Origin: an uncultured Lentisphaerota bacterium | Lineage (GTDB): Bacteria > Verrucomicrobiota > Kiritimatiellia > CAIQIC01 | Direction of reading: 5' to 3' | NCBI GenBank assembly: GCA_903912445.1 | Contig: CAIWHP010000196.1 | Coordinates: forward strand, 1 to 60,945 | Length of the DNA: 60,945 nucleotides | Shown here: in pieces, positions 27,045 to 35,520 of the stretch | How positions within the stretch are numbered: position 1 is the first letter of the stretch | Layout: each line of letters opens with the position of its first letter | Translations under genes and position numbers: made by a program | Notes under the pieces: model-generated | The model's database searches: none | What the model was told of the DNA's origin: nothing | The model's input: the letters and a program-made list of their open reading frames with translations, nothing else

Positions 27045-28112
27045 ATGAAACGACTTCTGGCCGCTGTGGTCGGGCTGACCCTCTGCGTCGCGGGCGCGGA
27101 GCAGGCGCTGACACCCGGCCTCCCGATCGACTATGGCCCGCTCGCGTTCCGGCCCGACGCTTGGAAGCGGCTCGGACTCTCCACGCAGATGACGCCCTGG
27201 CTCGGCGAGCAGGTCGTCTTCCTGACCACGAGCAACACTCTCGACCGTGCGGTGATGGCGCGGTTTGTCGCGCGCCTCGACGCGGGCTGGAAACTGTACG
27301 CTGACCTGACCGGCGCGCAGCCGCGGCCGTTCAAACAGCTCGCCGGCAAGGCGACCATCGCCGCCGTGCCGCGCGGCGAGCTGACGTGCGGCCTTGGCTG
27401 CGGCTACATCGGCAGCACCGGCATCGAGGTCGCCGGTTTCTACGGCAACGATTACCGGCTCCTCACGACCCGGACCAACGCGTTTCCGCATTACTATTTT
27501 TACGAGATGGGCCGCAACTTCTACACGTTCGGCGACCGCCACGCGCTGTTCCTGACCGGCTACGCGGTCTTCATGCGCTACGTCTGCATGGACGCGCTCG
27601 GCTGCGACGATCCCGACCGCGCGACGCGCCGGGCCATCGAGGAGGCCGAGGCCCTCTACGCGAAGAGCGACCTGGATTTCCTGCGCGCGTTCACCGCGGT
27701 CTGCGGGCTGGGCGAGAAGGAGCCGCGGCTCAAGCGGCCCGATGGCCGCCCGCTGCAGCCCTCCGACCAGCCGGTGCTCTATGCCTCCGCGATGCTCAAG
27801 CTGTGGCGCGACTGCGGCGGCAACGCGTGGCTGGAGAAATTCTATGCCGAGCTGGCGAAGTGCCCGCCGTTCAAGGGCGAGAGCCGCGAGGCCGCGCTGC
27901 GCCAGTCGCTCAACTGGCTCGTCGCCGCCTCGTGCGCCGCGCGGCAGGATCTCTCGGGTGTCTTTGCCGGCCGCTGGCGCCTGCCGCTCAACCGTGCCAC
28001 GCGTGACGCCCTGGCGCAGGTCAGGTGGCGCGATCCCGCCACCGATAGCATCGCCGTACTCGCGCAGCTGCCCAAGGACATCGGCCCGCCCTCCAAGGAA
28101 GACATCCCATGA
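27045..28112 (+). CDS. Secreted protein of unknown function, possibly a degenerate metallopeptidase
   Basis: 355 residues. Signal peptide about 1-18 (hydrophobic, ending Val-Ala-Gly-Ala). I recognise no family with certainty. The layout, an N-terminal Thr-Asn-Arg/Val-Arg region followed by Tyr-Phe-Tyr153-Glu154-Met-Gly-Arg157-Asn-Phe-Tyr, resembles gluzincin peptidases of the M60/basic-secretory type, in which this helix would read His-Glu-X-X-His. Both zinc histidines appear replaced here (Tyr153, Arg157), so it may be non-catalytic. The remaining helical C-terminal half is Ala/Leu-rich. Its stop overlaps the ATG of the beta-helix gene (ATGA), so the two are coupled. Confidence 0.6.
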   Translation: MKRLLAAVVGLTLCVAGAEQALTPGLPIDYGPLAFRPDAWKRLGLSTQMTPWLGEQVVFLTTSNTLDRAVMARFVARLDAGWKLYADLTGAQPRPFKQLAGKATIAAVPRGELTCGLGCGYIGSTGIEVAGFYGNDYRLLTTRTNAFPHYYFYEMGRNFYTFGDRHALFLTGYAVFMRYVCMDALGCDDPDRATRRAIEEAEALYAKSDLDFLRAFTAVCGLGEKEPRLKRPDGRPLQPSDQPVLYASAMLKLWRDCGGNAWLEKFYAELAKCPPFKGESREAALRQSLNWLVAASCAARQDLSGVFAGRWRLPLNRATRDALAQVRWRDPATDSIAVLAQLPKDIGPPSKEDIP

Positions 28113-30286
28113 AGCTTAAAGCACTACGCTGCTCCGGCGCCTTTGCGGCTCTGCTGCTCGCCAGCGTCGCCGCGCAGGCGGCGGAACTGTTCGTCGCGCC
28201 GGAGGGGGCGGCGGGCGATGGCTCGCGGGCGCGGCCGTTCACGGCGCTGGAGCAGGCGCGCGACGCGGTGCGCGCGCTGAAAAAAGCGGGCCCGCTGCCG
28301 GCGGGTGGCGTCACGATCTGGCTGCAGCCGGGCGTTTATCACCGCACGCAGACGCTGGAGCTCACCGCGGAAGATTCCGGCACGGCGGCGGCGCCGGTGG
28401 TCTGGCGCGCGGTCCGGCAGGGCACGGCGGCGCTGCACGCCGGCACCTTCATCAAGCCGGAGAGCTTCCAGCCGGTCACCGACGCCGCCGTGCTGGCGCG
28501 GCTCGCCCCGGCGGCGCGCGGGCACGTGCTGCAGCTCAAGCTGGCGCCGCTCGGGCTCAAGCACGCGGGTCCCTTCCCGCCGGTGTTCCACGATGGCGGC
28601 GGCGTGCTGCATCTGTTCTGCGGCGGGCGGTGGATGCCGCTCGCGCGCTGGCCGAACACGGGCGACGTGACGATGGCGCAGGTCCTCGACCGCGGCGACT
28701 GGTCGAAGGGCGCGGCGCGGCACGGCGGCGCCTTTGTCTATCGCGAGGACCGGCCGGCGCACTGGCGCCTTGAGGGCGGCGTCTGGCTCGAAGGCTACTG
28801 GCGTGTGCCGTGGGAGCCGCGCACACTGCGCGTGCAGGCCATCGACGCCGCCAAGCGCACGATCACCTTCGCCGAGCCGCTCGGCGGCGGCATCGGCTCG
28901 AAGTATGCCAAGGCGCCCGCGCTCGGCGACGGCAAGGAGCCGTGGTGTGCCATCAATCTCCTCGAGGAAATCGACCGGCCGGGCGAGTGGTGCGTGGATT
29001 TCCCGGCGCAGACGCTCTACTTCTGGCCGCCGCAGGCGCCGTGGCCGGCGGCGCAACTTTTTGTGGCCGACTTCGAGCAGCCGCTGGTGACGCTGAAGGA
29101 GGCCGCGCATGTCGGGTTGCTGGGCCTGATCTTCGAGGGCGGGCTGGGCAACGGCGTGGACATCACCGGCGGCGCCAGCAACGTGATCGCCGGCTGCACG
29201 TTTCGCAACCTCGGCGGCAGCGGTGCGCTGGTGCGCGGCGGCGTGGCGCACGCGGTGCGCAGCAGCGACTTCCACGGCCTCGGCCACGGCGGCATCTACC
29301 TTGCCGGCGGCGACCGCAAGACCCTGACCCCTGCGCGGCATGTGGCGGAAAATAACCAGCTCTGGGCACTAGGCATCCGCCAAAAGACCTACGCGGTCGC
29401 CATCCACCTCGGCGCGTTCGGCAGCGGCGATGCCGTCGGCTGCCGCGTGGCCCACAACTATATGCACGATCTGCCGCACGCCGCCGTGCTCTATGGCGGC
29501 AACGACAACCTTCTGGAGTTCAACGAGGTGGCGCGCGTCGCGCTGACCAGCGGCGACGTCGGCGCGTTCTACACCTGGCACGACTGGACGAGCCAGGGCA
29601 ACGTGGTGCGGTACAACTTTGTCCACGACAGCCCACGTGCCAACGCCTTCTATATGGACGATGGCGATAGCGGCGACGTGGTCGAGGGCAACGTGGTCGC
29701 GCGCTGCCACTACGGCCCGTTCATCGGCGGCGGGCATCTGAACGTGGTGCGCAACAACCTGATCATCGCCACCGACCGCGGGCTGCACTTCGACAACCGC
29801 GGCGTCGCGCGCGGCTACGCCATCGACAAGGGGCTGCGCGGCAAATTGCAGACGCTCCCCGTGACCCGGTCGCCGTGGAGCACGCGCTATCCGGCGCTGC
29901 CGAAGATCCTCCCGCTCGACCTCGGCCTGCCGCACGGCAACGTCATCGAGCGCAACATCACCGTCGCGTGTCCGAAGCCGCTGGACCTCGCCGGCAAGCC
30001 GGCCGACTTCGCCGGCAACACCATTCGCGACAACCTCGACCTCGGCGCCGAGGACGCACGCTTCGTCAACGCCGCGCAGCTCGACTATCGGCTCCGGCCC
30101 GACTCGCCCGTGTTCAAGAAGCTGCCCGCGTTCCAGCCGATTCCGTTTGAAAAGATCGGCCTGCAGCGCGACGAGTTCCGCAAGACGTTGCCGCCGCGCA
30201 CCGGCGCAGCCGCAGGCGGCGGCGGCGTGTTCGATTCCGCCACCGATATCGAGCAAACGGACCGCACAGCGCCCCCGAAGAAGTGA
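28109..30286 (+). CDS. Secreted right-handed parallel beta-helix protein
   Basis: 725 residues. Signal peptide about 1-24 (ending Ala-Gln-Ala-Ala). Starts with a Phe-Val-Ala-Pro-Glu-Gly-Ala-X-Gly-Asp-Gly-Ser motif typical of pectate-lyase-like beta-helix proteins. Residues about 330-590 contain stacked short repeats of Asn-X-Val/Ile-X-X-Asn type such as Gly-Asn-Val-Val-Arg-Tyr-Asn-Phe-Val-His-Asp. This is a carbohydrate-acting fold (polysaccharide lyases, GH28 relatives); no catalytic residue could be assigned. It is coupled by ATGA to the preceding secreted protein. Confidence 0.8.
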   Translation: MKLKALRCSGAFAALLLASVAAQAAELFVAPEGAAGDGSRARPFTALEQARDAVRALKKAGPLPAGGVTIWLQPGVYHRTQTLELTAEDSGTAAAPVVWRAVRQGTAALHAGTFIKPESFQPVTDAAVLARLAPAARGHVLQLKLAPLGLKHAGPFPPVFHDGGGVLHLFCGGRWMPLARWPNTGDVTMAQVLDRGDWSKGAARHGGAFVYREDRPAHWRLEGGVWLEGYWRVPWEPRTLRVQAIDAAKRTITFAEPLGGGIGSKYAKAPALGDGKEPWCAINLLEEIDRPGEWCVDFPAQTLYFWPPQAPWPAAQLFVADFEQPLVTLKEAAHVGLLGLIFEGGLGNGVDITGGASNVIAGCTFRNLGGSGALVRGGVAHAVRSSDFHGLGHGGIYLAGGDRKTLTPARHVAENNQLWALGIRQKTYAVAIHLGAFGSGDAVGCRVAHNYMHDLPHAAVLYGGNDNLLEFNEVARVALTSGDVGAFYTWHDWTSQGNVVRYNFVHDSPRANAFYMDDGDSGDVVEGNVVARCHYGPFIGGGHLNVVRNNLIIATDRGLHFDNRGVARGYAIDKGLRGKLQTLPVTRSPWSTRYPALPKILPLDLGLPHGNVIERNITVACPKPLDLAGKPADFAGNTIRDNLDLGAEDARFVNAAQLDYRLRPDSPVFKKLPAFQPIPFEKIGLQRDEFRKTLPPRTGAAAGGGGVFDSATDIEQTDRTAPPKK

Positions 30287-30354
30287 AGCCCGAAACGCGG
30301 CTTGTCAGCCAACCGCGCCCTCGTTACTCTCGAAGCAACGGAAGGACGTGGTTT

Positions 30355-30876
30355 ATGGCCGACGAAAATCTGACCGGGGACGCGCAGGCGAAGGATGAGC
30401 GGGAAGAGGTCTATTACGAAGGCAGCCCCTCGTTGTGGGGTTCGGTGGGCCAGTTGCTGCTGTGTGGCCTGCTGGCGGTCGCCGCCGTCATCGGCGGATT
30501 CGCCTTGGCGGGCTTCGGCTGGTACCTCCCCGTGCTCGGCCTGCTGGTCGCCGCCGCGCTCGTCGTTATGCCCGTGCTGCTCGTGCGCAGCACGCACTAC
30601 CGCGTCACCAGCTACCGGATCGATTATGAACGCGGGCTGCTCTCCAAATCCATCGATACCTTGGAACTGTGGCATGTGGAAGACATCAAGTTCTACCAGA
30701 CCCTCTTGAACCGGCTGCTGGGCATCGGCCAAATCAGCGTGATCTCAGGCGATAATACGACGCCGCAGCTAATGCTGCAGGCCATCCCTGCCCCCCGTCC
30801 GGTCTTCGACGCCTTGAAACAACGGATCATCACCGTGAAGCGGCAGCGCGGTGTGATCAAGATCGACGCGGGCTGA
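30355..30876 (+). CDS. PH-domain (bPH2-like) membrane protein
   Basis: 173 residues. Acidic cytoplasmic start, two adjacent membrane helices at about 30-75, then a bacterial PH-like domain: Tyr-Arg-Val-Thr-Ser-Tyr-Arg-Ile-Asp-Tyr-Glu-Arg-Gly-Leu with Ile-Asp-Thr-Leu-Glu-Leu-Trp-His-Val-Glu-Asp-Ile, a typical bPH2 pattern. Such proteins are found in membrane complexes of unknown role. ATG at 30355 follows GGAAGGA. The gene has no obvious link to the flanking carbohydrate genes. Confidence 0.82.
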   Translation: MADENLTGDAQAKDEREEVYYEGSPSLWGSVGQLLLCGLLAVAAVIGGFALAGFGWYLPVLGLLVAAALVVMPVLLVRSTHYRVTSYRIDYERGLLSKSIDTLELWHVEDIKFYQTLLNRLLGIGQISVISGDNTTPQLMLQAIPAPRPVFDALKQRIITVKRQRGVIKIDAG

Positions 30877-30995
30877 GCCTGCGAGGGTGTGGCGGAGGGG
30901 CGCGCCCGTCCGGCTGATGGTGGCGCCGGCACGATGCGAATAATAATCGGATGCGCGGGTCGTTCTTGGTAACGCAGAGGATGCGGGGCAGCAAC

Positions 30996-32327
30996 ATGAA
31001 GAAAACGCGGCGTGAATTTCTGCGGAGCGCAGGGCGGGCGGGCGCGGCCTTGGCGGCCTTTGCGATCGTGCCCTCCCGCGTGCTGGGCGCGCACGCCCCG
31101 AGCAAGCGCCTCAACGTGGCGGTGATCGGCACCGGCAACCAGGGCGTGCAGGACATGCAGCTGTTCCTCACCGAGGACGATGTGCAGGTGGTCGCCGTCT
31201 GCGACGTGAACCGCGGCAGCGCCGGCTACAAGTCCGCCAACCAGTTCCTCGGCCGCGAACCGGCGCAGAATATGGCGAACGAAGCCTATGCGGAACAGAA
31301 ACGCTCCGGCGTCTATCGCGGCTGCGCCGCCTACAACGATTTCCGCGAGGTGCTCGCGCGGCCGGACGTGGACGCGGTGGTGCTCGTCGTGCCGGACCAC
31401 TGGCATCGCGTGATGACCGTCATGGCGGCGGAGGCGGGCAAGGACATCTATTGCGAGAAGCCCCTCAGCCTGACCGTGGCCGACGGCCGCGCGATGGTCG
31501 AGGCCGTGCGGCGCCACGCCGTGGTGCTGCAGACCGGCAGCCACGAGCGGTCGCGGCGCCAGACGCGGTTCGCCGTCGAGCTCGCGCGCAGCGGGCGGCT
31601 GGGCCAGCTCAAGAAGATCACCGCGATCGTCGGGCCGTGGAACAAGTCCGGCCCGGAGAGCGGCTGGCAGCCGATGCCCGTGCCGGAGGGCTTCGACTAC
31701 GAGCGCTGGCTCGGCCCCGCGCCGTGGGCGCCCTACCACAAGGACCGCTGCCTCTATAACTTCCGGTTCAACCTCGACTATTCCGGCGGGCAGGTGACGA
31801 ACTACGGCGCACACTCGCTCGACATGGCGCAGTGGGGCAACAACAGCGACCGCAGCGGGCCGGTCGAGATCGCCGACGCGGGCAGCGAGTGGCCCAGCGA
31901 CGGCCTGTTCACCGTGGCCAAGGTCGTCCACTTCCGCGCGCGCTACGCCAACGGTGTCGAGCTCGAGTGCATCACGCGCGGCGACAACGTCGCCTGCCGG
32001 TTCGAGGGCACGGAGGGCTGGGTCGAGACCGGCTACAAGGGTCTGTTCGCGTCGTCGCCGGCGCTGCTCCGCGCGGATATCGATCCGAGGGAGAAGCTCG
32101 GCACCAACGCCAACCACATCCGCAACTTCCTCGACGCCATCAAGTCGCGCACCGATCCCATCGTGCCTGTCGAGGTCGGCCACAGCTCGGCGACGCTCTG
32201 CCACCTCGGCAACATCGCGATGCAGCTCAAGCGCAAGCTGCAATGGGATCCGGCTGCCGAAAAATTTATTGGTGATGATGCCGCCAACCACATGCTCGCG
32301 CGCGCAACCCGCGAGCCGTGGGCTTGA
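30996..32327 (+). CDS. Tat-exported Gfo/Idh/MocA-family oxidoreductase (copy 1)
   Basis: 443 residues. Tat signal Thr4-Arg5-Arg6-Glu-Phe-Leu followed by an Ala-rich hydrophobic stretch. Rossmann motif Gly-Thr-Gly-Asn-Gln-Gly at 45-50. The family Glu-Lys-Pro motif is in Tyr-Cys-Glu-Lys-Pro-Leu-Ser-Leu-Thr. Tat export lets the NAD(P) cofactor be bound before transport. PVC bacteria carry many such proteins, some shown to oxidise glycosides at C3. The next gene is a close paralogue two bases downstream. Substrate not predictable. The ATG at 30996 is used because it begins the Tat signal. Confidence 0.88.
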   Translation: MKKTRREFLRSAGRAGAALAAFAIVPSRVLGAHAPSKRLNVAVIGTGNQGVQDMQLFLTEDDVQVVAVCDVNRGSAGYKSANQFLGREPAQNMANEAYAEQKRSGVYRGCAAYNDFREVLARPDVDAVVLVVPDHWHRVMTVMAAEAGKDIYCEKPLSLTVADGRAMVEAVRRHAVVLQTGSHERSRRQTRFAVELARSGRLGQLKKITAIVGPWNKSGPESGWQPMPVPEGFDYERWLGPAPWAPYHKDRCLYNFRFNLDYSGGQVTNYGAHSLDMAQWGNNSDRSGPVEIADAGSEWPSDGLFTVAKVVHFRARYANGVELECITRGDNVACRFEGTEGWVETGYKGLFASSPALLRADIDPREKLGTNANHIRNFLDAIKSRTDPIVPVEVGHSSATLCHLGNIAMQLKRKLQWDPAAEKFIGDDAANHMLARATREPWA

Positions 32328-32329
32328 TT

Positions 32330-33688
32330 ATGAACACGAAAACAACTGTTGCACCCCTGACGCGCCGGAAATTCCTCGGCCGGGCAGGCGCGGCGCTGGC
32401 GGCGTTCTCCATCGTGCCCGCGCGCGTGCTGGGCGCGAACGCCCCGAGCAAGCGCATCAACGTGGCGATGATCGGTACCGGCAACCAGGGGACGCTGGAC
32501 TTGCGGATGTTTCTGGCGGAAGCCGATGTGCAGGTGGTGGCCGTGTGCGACGTGAACCGCGCCAGCCACGGCTACCGCAGCGAGGACCAGTTCCTCGGCC
32601 GCGAGCCGGCGCGCAAAATGGTGGAGGACCATTACGCCGGGCTGCAGCGCTCTGGCGTCTATCGCGGCTGCGCCGCCTATAACGATTTTCGCGAAGTGCT
32701 CGCGCGGCCGGACGTGGATGCCGTCGCGATCGTCGTGCCGGACCACTGGCACCGCGTGATGACCGTGATGGCCGCCGACGCGGGCAAGGACATCTATTGC
32801 GAGAAGCCCCTGAGCCTGACCGTGGCCGACGGCCGCGCGATGGTCGAGGCCGTCCAGCGCAACAATGTCATTTTGCAGACCGGCAGCCACCAGCGCTCGA
32901 ACCCGCGCACGCGGTTCGGCTGCGAGCTGGTGCGCAACGGGCGCATCGGCAAGCTGCTGCGGATCGAGACCGTGCTGGGCCCGTGGAACAAGATGGGGCC
33001 GGCGGCGGGCTGGCAGCCGACGCCGGTGCCGGAAGGCTTCGACTACGAGCTGTGGCTCGGGCCTGCGCCCTGGGAACCCCATCACAAGGACCGCTGCTTC
33101 TACACCTTCCGGTTCATCCAGGATTATTCGGGCGGCCAGACCACGAACCTGGGCGCACACGCGCTGGACATGGCGCAGTGGGGCAACGGCACCGACCACA
33201 CGGGGCCGGTCGAGGTCGAAGATGACGGCAGCGAACTGCCGGAGGACGGGCTGTTCGACGTCGTCAGGAACGTGAAGTTCCGCGCGCGGTACGCCAACGG
33301 CGTGGAGCTGACCTGCCGCACCGCCGAAGAGGGCGACAAGACCGGGGCCCAGTGCCGCTTCATCGGCACCGAAGGCTGGGTCGAGACGGGCGCGGGCGGG
33401 TTCTTCACCTTCCCGGAAAAGCTGAAGCTGGAGCGCCTCGGCCGGGACGAGCTGCGCCTGGGCACGAGCAGCAACCATTTCCGCGATTTCCTCGACTGCA
33501 TCAAGACGCGCGCCACCCCGGCGGCGCCGGTCGAGACCGGGCACCGCTCGGCCAGCTTCTGCCACCTCGCGAATATCGCGATGCAGCTCAAGCGCAAGCT
33601 GCGCTGGGATCCGGTCGCCGAAAAATTTGTTGGCGACGAGGCGGCCAACCGCATGCTCGCGCGCGCGAGCCGCGGGCCGTGGGCGTGA
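32330..33688 (+). CDS. Tat-exported Gfo/Idh/MocA-family oxidoreductase (copy 2)
   Basis: 452 residues, similar along its whole length to the gene just upstream, including almost identical Gly-Val-Tyr-Arg-Gly-Cys-Ala-Ala-Tyr-Asn-Asp-Phe-Arg-Glu-Val and Glu-Lys-Pro-Leu-Ser-Leu-Thr stretches. Tat signal with Arg12-Arg13-Lys-Phe-Leu. It begins two bases after the first copy's stop. The copies probably arose by tandem duplication and could act on different glycosides or as a complex. Confidence 0.88.
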   Translation: MNTKTTVAPLTRRKFLGRAGAALAAFSIVPARVLGANAPSKRINVAMIGTGNQGTLDLRMFLAEADVQVVAVCDVNRASHGYRSEDQFLGREPARKMVEDHYAGLQRSGVYRGCAAYNDFREVLARPDVDAVAIVVPDHWHRVMTVMAADAGKDIYCEKPLSLTVADGRAMVEAVQRNNVILQTGSHQRSNPRTRFGCELVRNGRIGKLLRIETVLGPWNKMGPAAGWQPTPVPEGFDYELWLGPAPWEPHHKDRCFYTFRFIQDYSGGQTTNLGAHALDMAQWGNGTDHTGPVEVEDDGSELPEDGLFDVVRNVKFRARYANGVELTCRTAEEGDKTGAQCRFIGTEGWVETGAGGFFTFPEKLKLERLGRDELRLGTSSNHFRDFLDCIKTRATPAAPVETGHRSASFCHLANIAMQLKRKLRWDPVAEKFVGDEAANRMLARASRGPWA

Positions 33689-33720
33689 CCATGACGCGCT
33701 GCGCCGCAAATCAACAGGTT

Positions 33721-33792
33721 TGGACGCCGCGTGAGATCACGCGTCGTCCATCGTCTGTGGCCTTTCGTGTTGTAGGGCGGGTCTCCGACCCG
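33721..33792. repeat. Palindromes between the oxidoreductase and isomerase genes
   Basis: A 30-bp near-perfect palindrome (33721-33734 with 33737-33750; one mismatch) has the same CGCGTGA-NN-TCACGCG core as the element at 15868-15885. CGGGTC-TCC-GACCCG follows at 33778-33792. They occupy the 151-base gap before the isomerase gene. Confidence 0.85.
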
Positions 33793-33839
33793 GCGCACCC
33801 AGCCCTGGTAAACAGAAAATTTCAAACAAGGAACACACC

Positions 33840-34739
33840 ATGACGAACCTGCACCTGTCCCGCCGCCGCTTCCTGCAACTCGCCGGCGCCGCGCCGCTGT
33901 GCGCCGCGTTCGGCGCCGAGAAATTCGCAATGCCGCTGGTGATCTTCGGCAAAGTATTTGAGGAGGCGAAGCTGACCTGGGAACAATCCGCCGCGACGCT
34001 CGCCGCCGCTGGCTTTGACGGCGTGGATTGCACGGTGCGGCCCAAGGGCGAGGTGCTGCCGGAGCGCGTTGCCGAGGATTTGCCGCGCTACGCCGAGGTG
34101 CTGGGCAAACAGCAGCAGAAGATCATGCTGCTGACCACGGCGATCACGGAGGTCAAGTCGCCGTGCGCGGAGAGCATCCTGCGCGCTGCCAAGAAGGCCG
34201 GTGTCACCTATTACCGTATCGGCTACTGGCTGCACAAAGCCGGGGGTCCCTCGCCGGAGAAGGTGCGCGCCGAGGTCAAGGCGCAGCTCAAGGATCTCGC
34301 CGCGCTCAACCGCGAGCTCGGCGTCTGCGCGATCTTCCAGAACCATTCCCCCAACAAGAAATCCACCAGCCGCTACGTCGGCGGCGACCTGGGCGAGATG
34401 CGCGACGTGCTGCAGGATTTCGATCCGAAACAGATCGCGTGCGCCTTCGACCTCGGCCACGCGCTGATCGTCCACGGCGACGAATGGGGCAAGCATTTCG
34501 ACGCGCTCAAGCCGTGGCTGAAGATCGCCTATGTGAAGGACACCCGGCGCGGCACCGGCTTCGTGCCGTTTGGCGAGGGCGAGTTCGGCGGGCTGGATTT
34601 CTTCCAGCGGCTCCGCAAGATGGATTACCGCGAACCGCTCTCGGTCCACATCGAATTCAAGTGGAGCCCGATGGACCAACCGACCCTGCTCAAGATTCTG
34701 ACCGACACGCGGCGCATCGTCGGCCAATGGCTGGCGTGA
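33840..34739 (+). CDS. Tat-signal sugar phosphate isomerase/epimerase-like TIM barrel protein
   Basis: 299 residues. Tat-type signal Arg8-Arg9-Arg10-Phe-Leu then a hydrophobic stretch and Ala-Phe-Gly-Ala. The rest resembles the AP endonuclease 2/xylose isomerase-like barrel: Gly-Val-Asp-Cys-Thr-Val near 60, Thr-Tyr-Tyr-Arg-Ile-Gly-Tyr near 122, Phe-Gln-Asn-His-Ser near 165 and Phe-Asp-Leu-Gly-His near 203, the metal-ligand positions in the family. Likely a secreted or envelope epimerase or isomerase acting with the preceding oxidoreductases. The exact reaction is unknown. Confidence 0.8.
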   Translation: MTNLHLSRRRFLQLAGAAPLCAAFGAEKFAMPLVIFGKVFEEAKLTWEQSAATLAAAGFDGVDCTVRPKGEVLPERVAEDLPRYAEVLGKQQQKIMLLTTAITEVKSPCAESILRAAKKAGVTYYRIGYWLHKAGGPSPEKVRAEVKAQLKDLAALNRELGVCAIFQNHSPNKKSTSRYVGGDLGEMRDVLQDFDPKQIACAFDLGHALIVHGDEWGKHFDALKPWLKIAYVKDTRRGTGFVPFGEGEFGGLDFFQRLRKMDYREPLSVHIEFKWSPMDQPTLLKILTDTRRIVGQWLA

Positions 34740-34749
34740 GGAGGCGCAC

Positions 34750-35499
34750 ATGGAACTCACGAACACAGTCGCTTTGGTGACCGGCGGCACGAAGGGCATC
34801 GGTGCCGCCACGGCCATCGCGCTGGCGGAGCGGGGCGCGGACGTGGCGGTGGTGGCGCGGCATCTGGATGCCGAGGCGCAGCAGGTGCGCGAGAAGATTG
34901 AGCTGCTCGGCCGGCGGTGTTTGCTGATTGCCGCCGACATGGGGCAGCCGGAGGACGCGACGCGCTGCGCCCAGCAGACGGCGCAGCAACTGGGCGCGGT
35001 GGACGTGCTCGTCCACTCGGCGGGCGGCGCCGTCCGCGGCAAGCTGCTGGAGCTGACGCCGGAGATCTGGCGCGAGGCCTTCGCTGTGCACGTGGACGCT
35101 ATCTTCCATCTCTGCCGCGCCGTGGTGCCCGCGATGCAGCGGAAGAAAGCCGGCGCCATCGTCCTGGTTTCCTCGGTGGCCGGGCTGCGCGGTCTCAAGT
35201 TCGGCCTCGCCTATCAGGTGGTCAAAGGCGCGCTGCCGCAGTTCGCGCGCGGCCTCGCCTGTGAACTGGCCGACGACAATATCCGCGTCAACTGCGTCGC
35301 GCCCGGCATCATCCGCACGCCCTTCCACGCCGCGATGACGCCGGAGGCCAAGCAGCACAACATCGAGAACCGCATCCCGCTGCACCGCGAAGGCACGCCG
35401 GAGCAGGTCGCTGGCGTGATCCGCGAGTTGGTCTGCAACGACTACATCACCGGCGAAACGTTCACCGTCGATGGCGGCCTGACGATGCGGATCTGCTAA
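34750..35499 (+). CDS. Short-chain dehydrogenase/reductase
   Basis: 249 residues, cytoplasmic. Cofactor motif Thr-Gly-Gly-Thr-Lys-Gly-Ile-Gly at 11-18; active-site Ser141/Ser142; Tyr155-X3-Lys159. C-terminal Gly-Gly-Leu near 242. This is a standard classical SDR, typically acting on sugars, sugar acids or 3-ketoacyl groups. The ATG has GAGGAGG nearby and begins 10 bases after the isomerase stop. It lacks a Tat or Sec signal, unlike its neighbours, so it would use a cytoplasmic substrate. Confidence 0.88.
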   Translation: MELTNTVALVTGGTKGIGAATAIALAERGADVAVVARHLDAEAQQVREKIELLGRRCLLIAADMGQPEDATRCAQQTAQQLGAVDVLVHSAGGAVRGKLLELTPEIWREAFAVHVDAIFHLCRAVVPAMQRKKAGAIVLVSSVAGLRGLKFGLAYQVVKGALPQFARGLACELADDNIRVNCVAPGIIRTPFHAAMTPEAKQHNIENRIPLHREGTPEQVAGVIRELVCNDYITGETFTVDGGLTMRIC

Positions 35500-35520
35500 C
35501 GCTGCTGAAAGGAAAAGCCC

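Noticed and set aside
33721-33792. Attachment site or integrase remnant
   Set aside because: No tRNA, integrase or flanking direct repeats are nearby.
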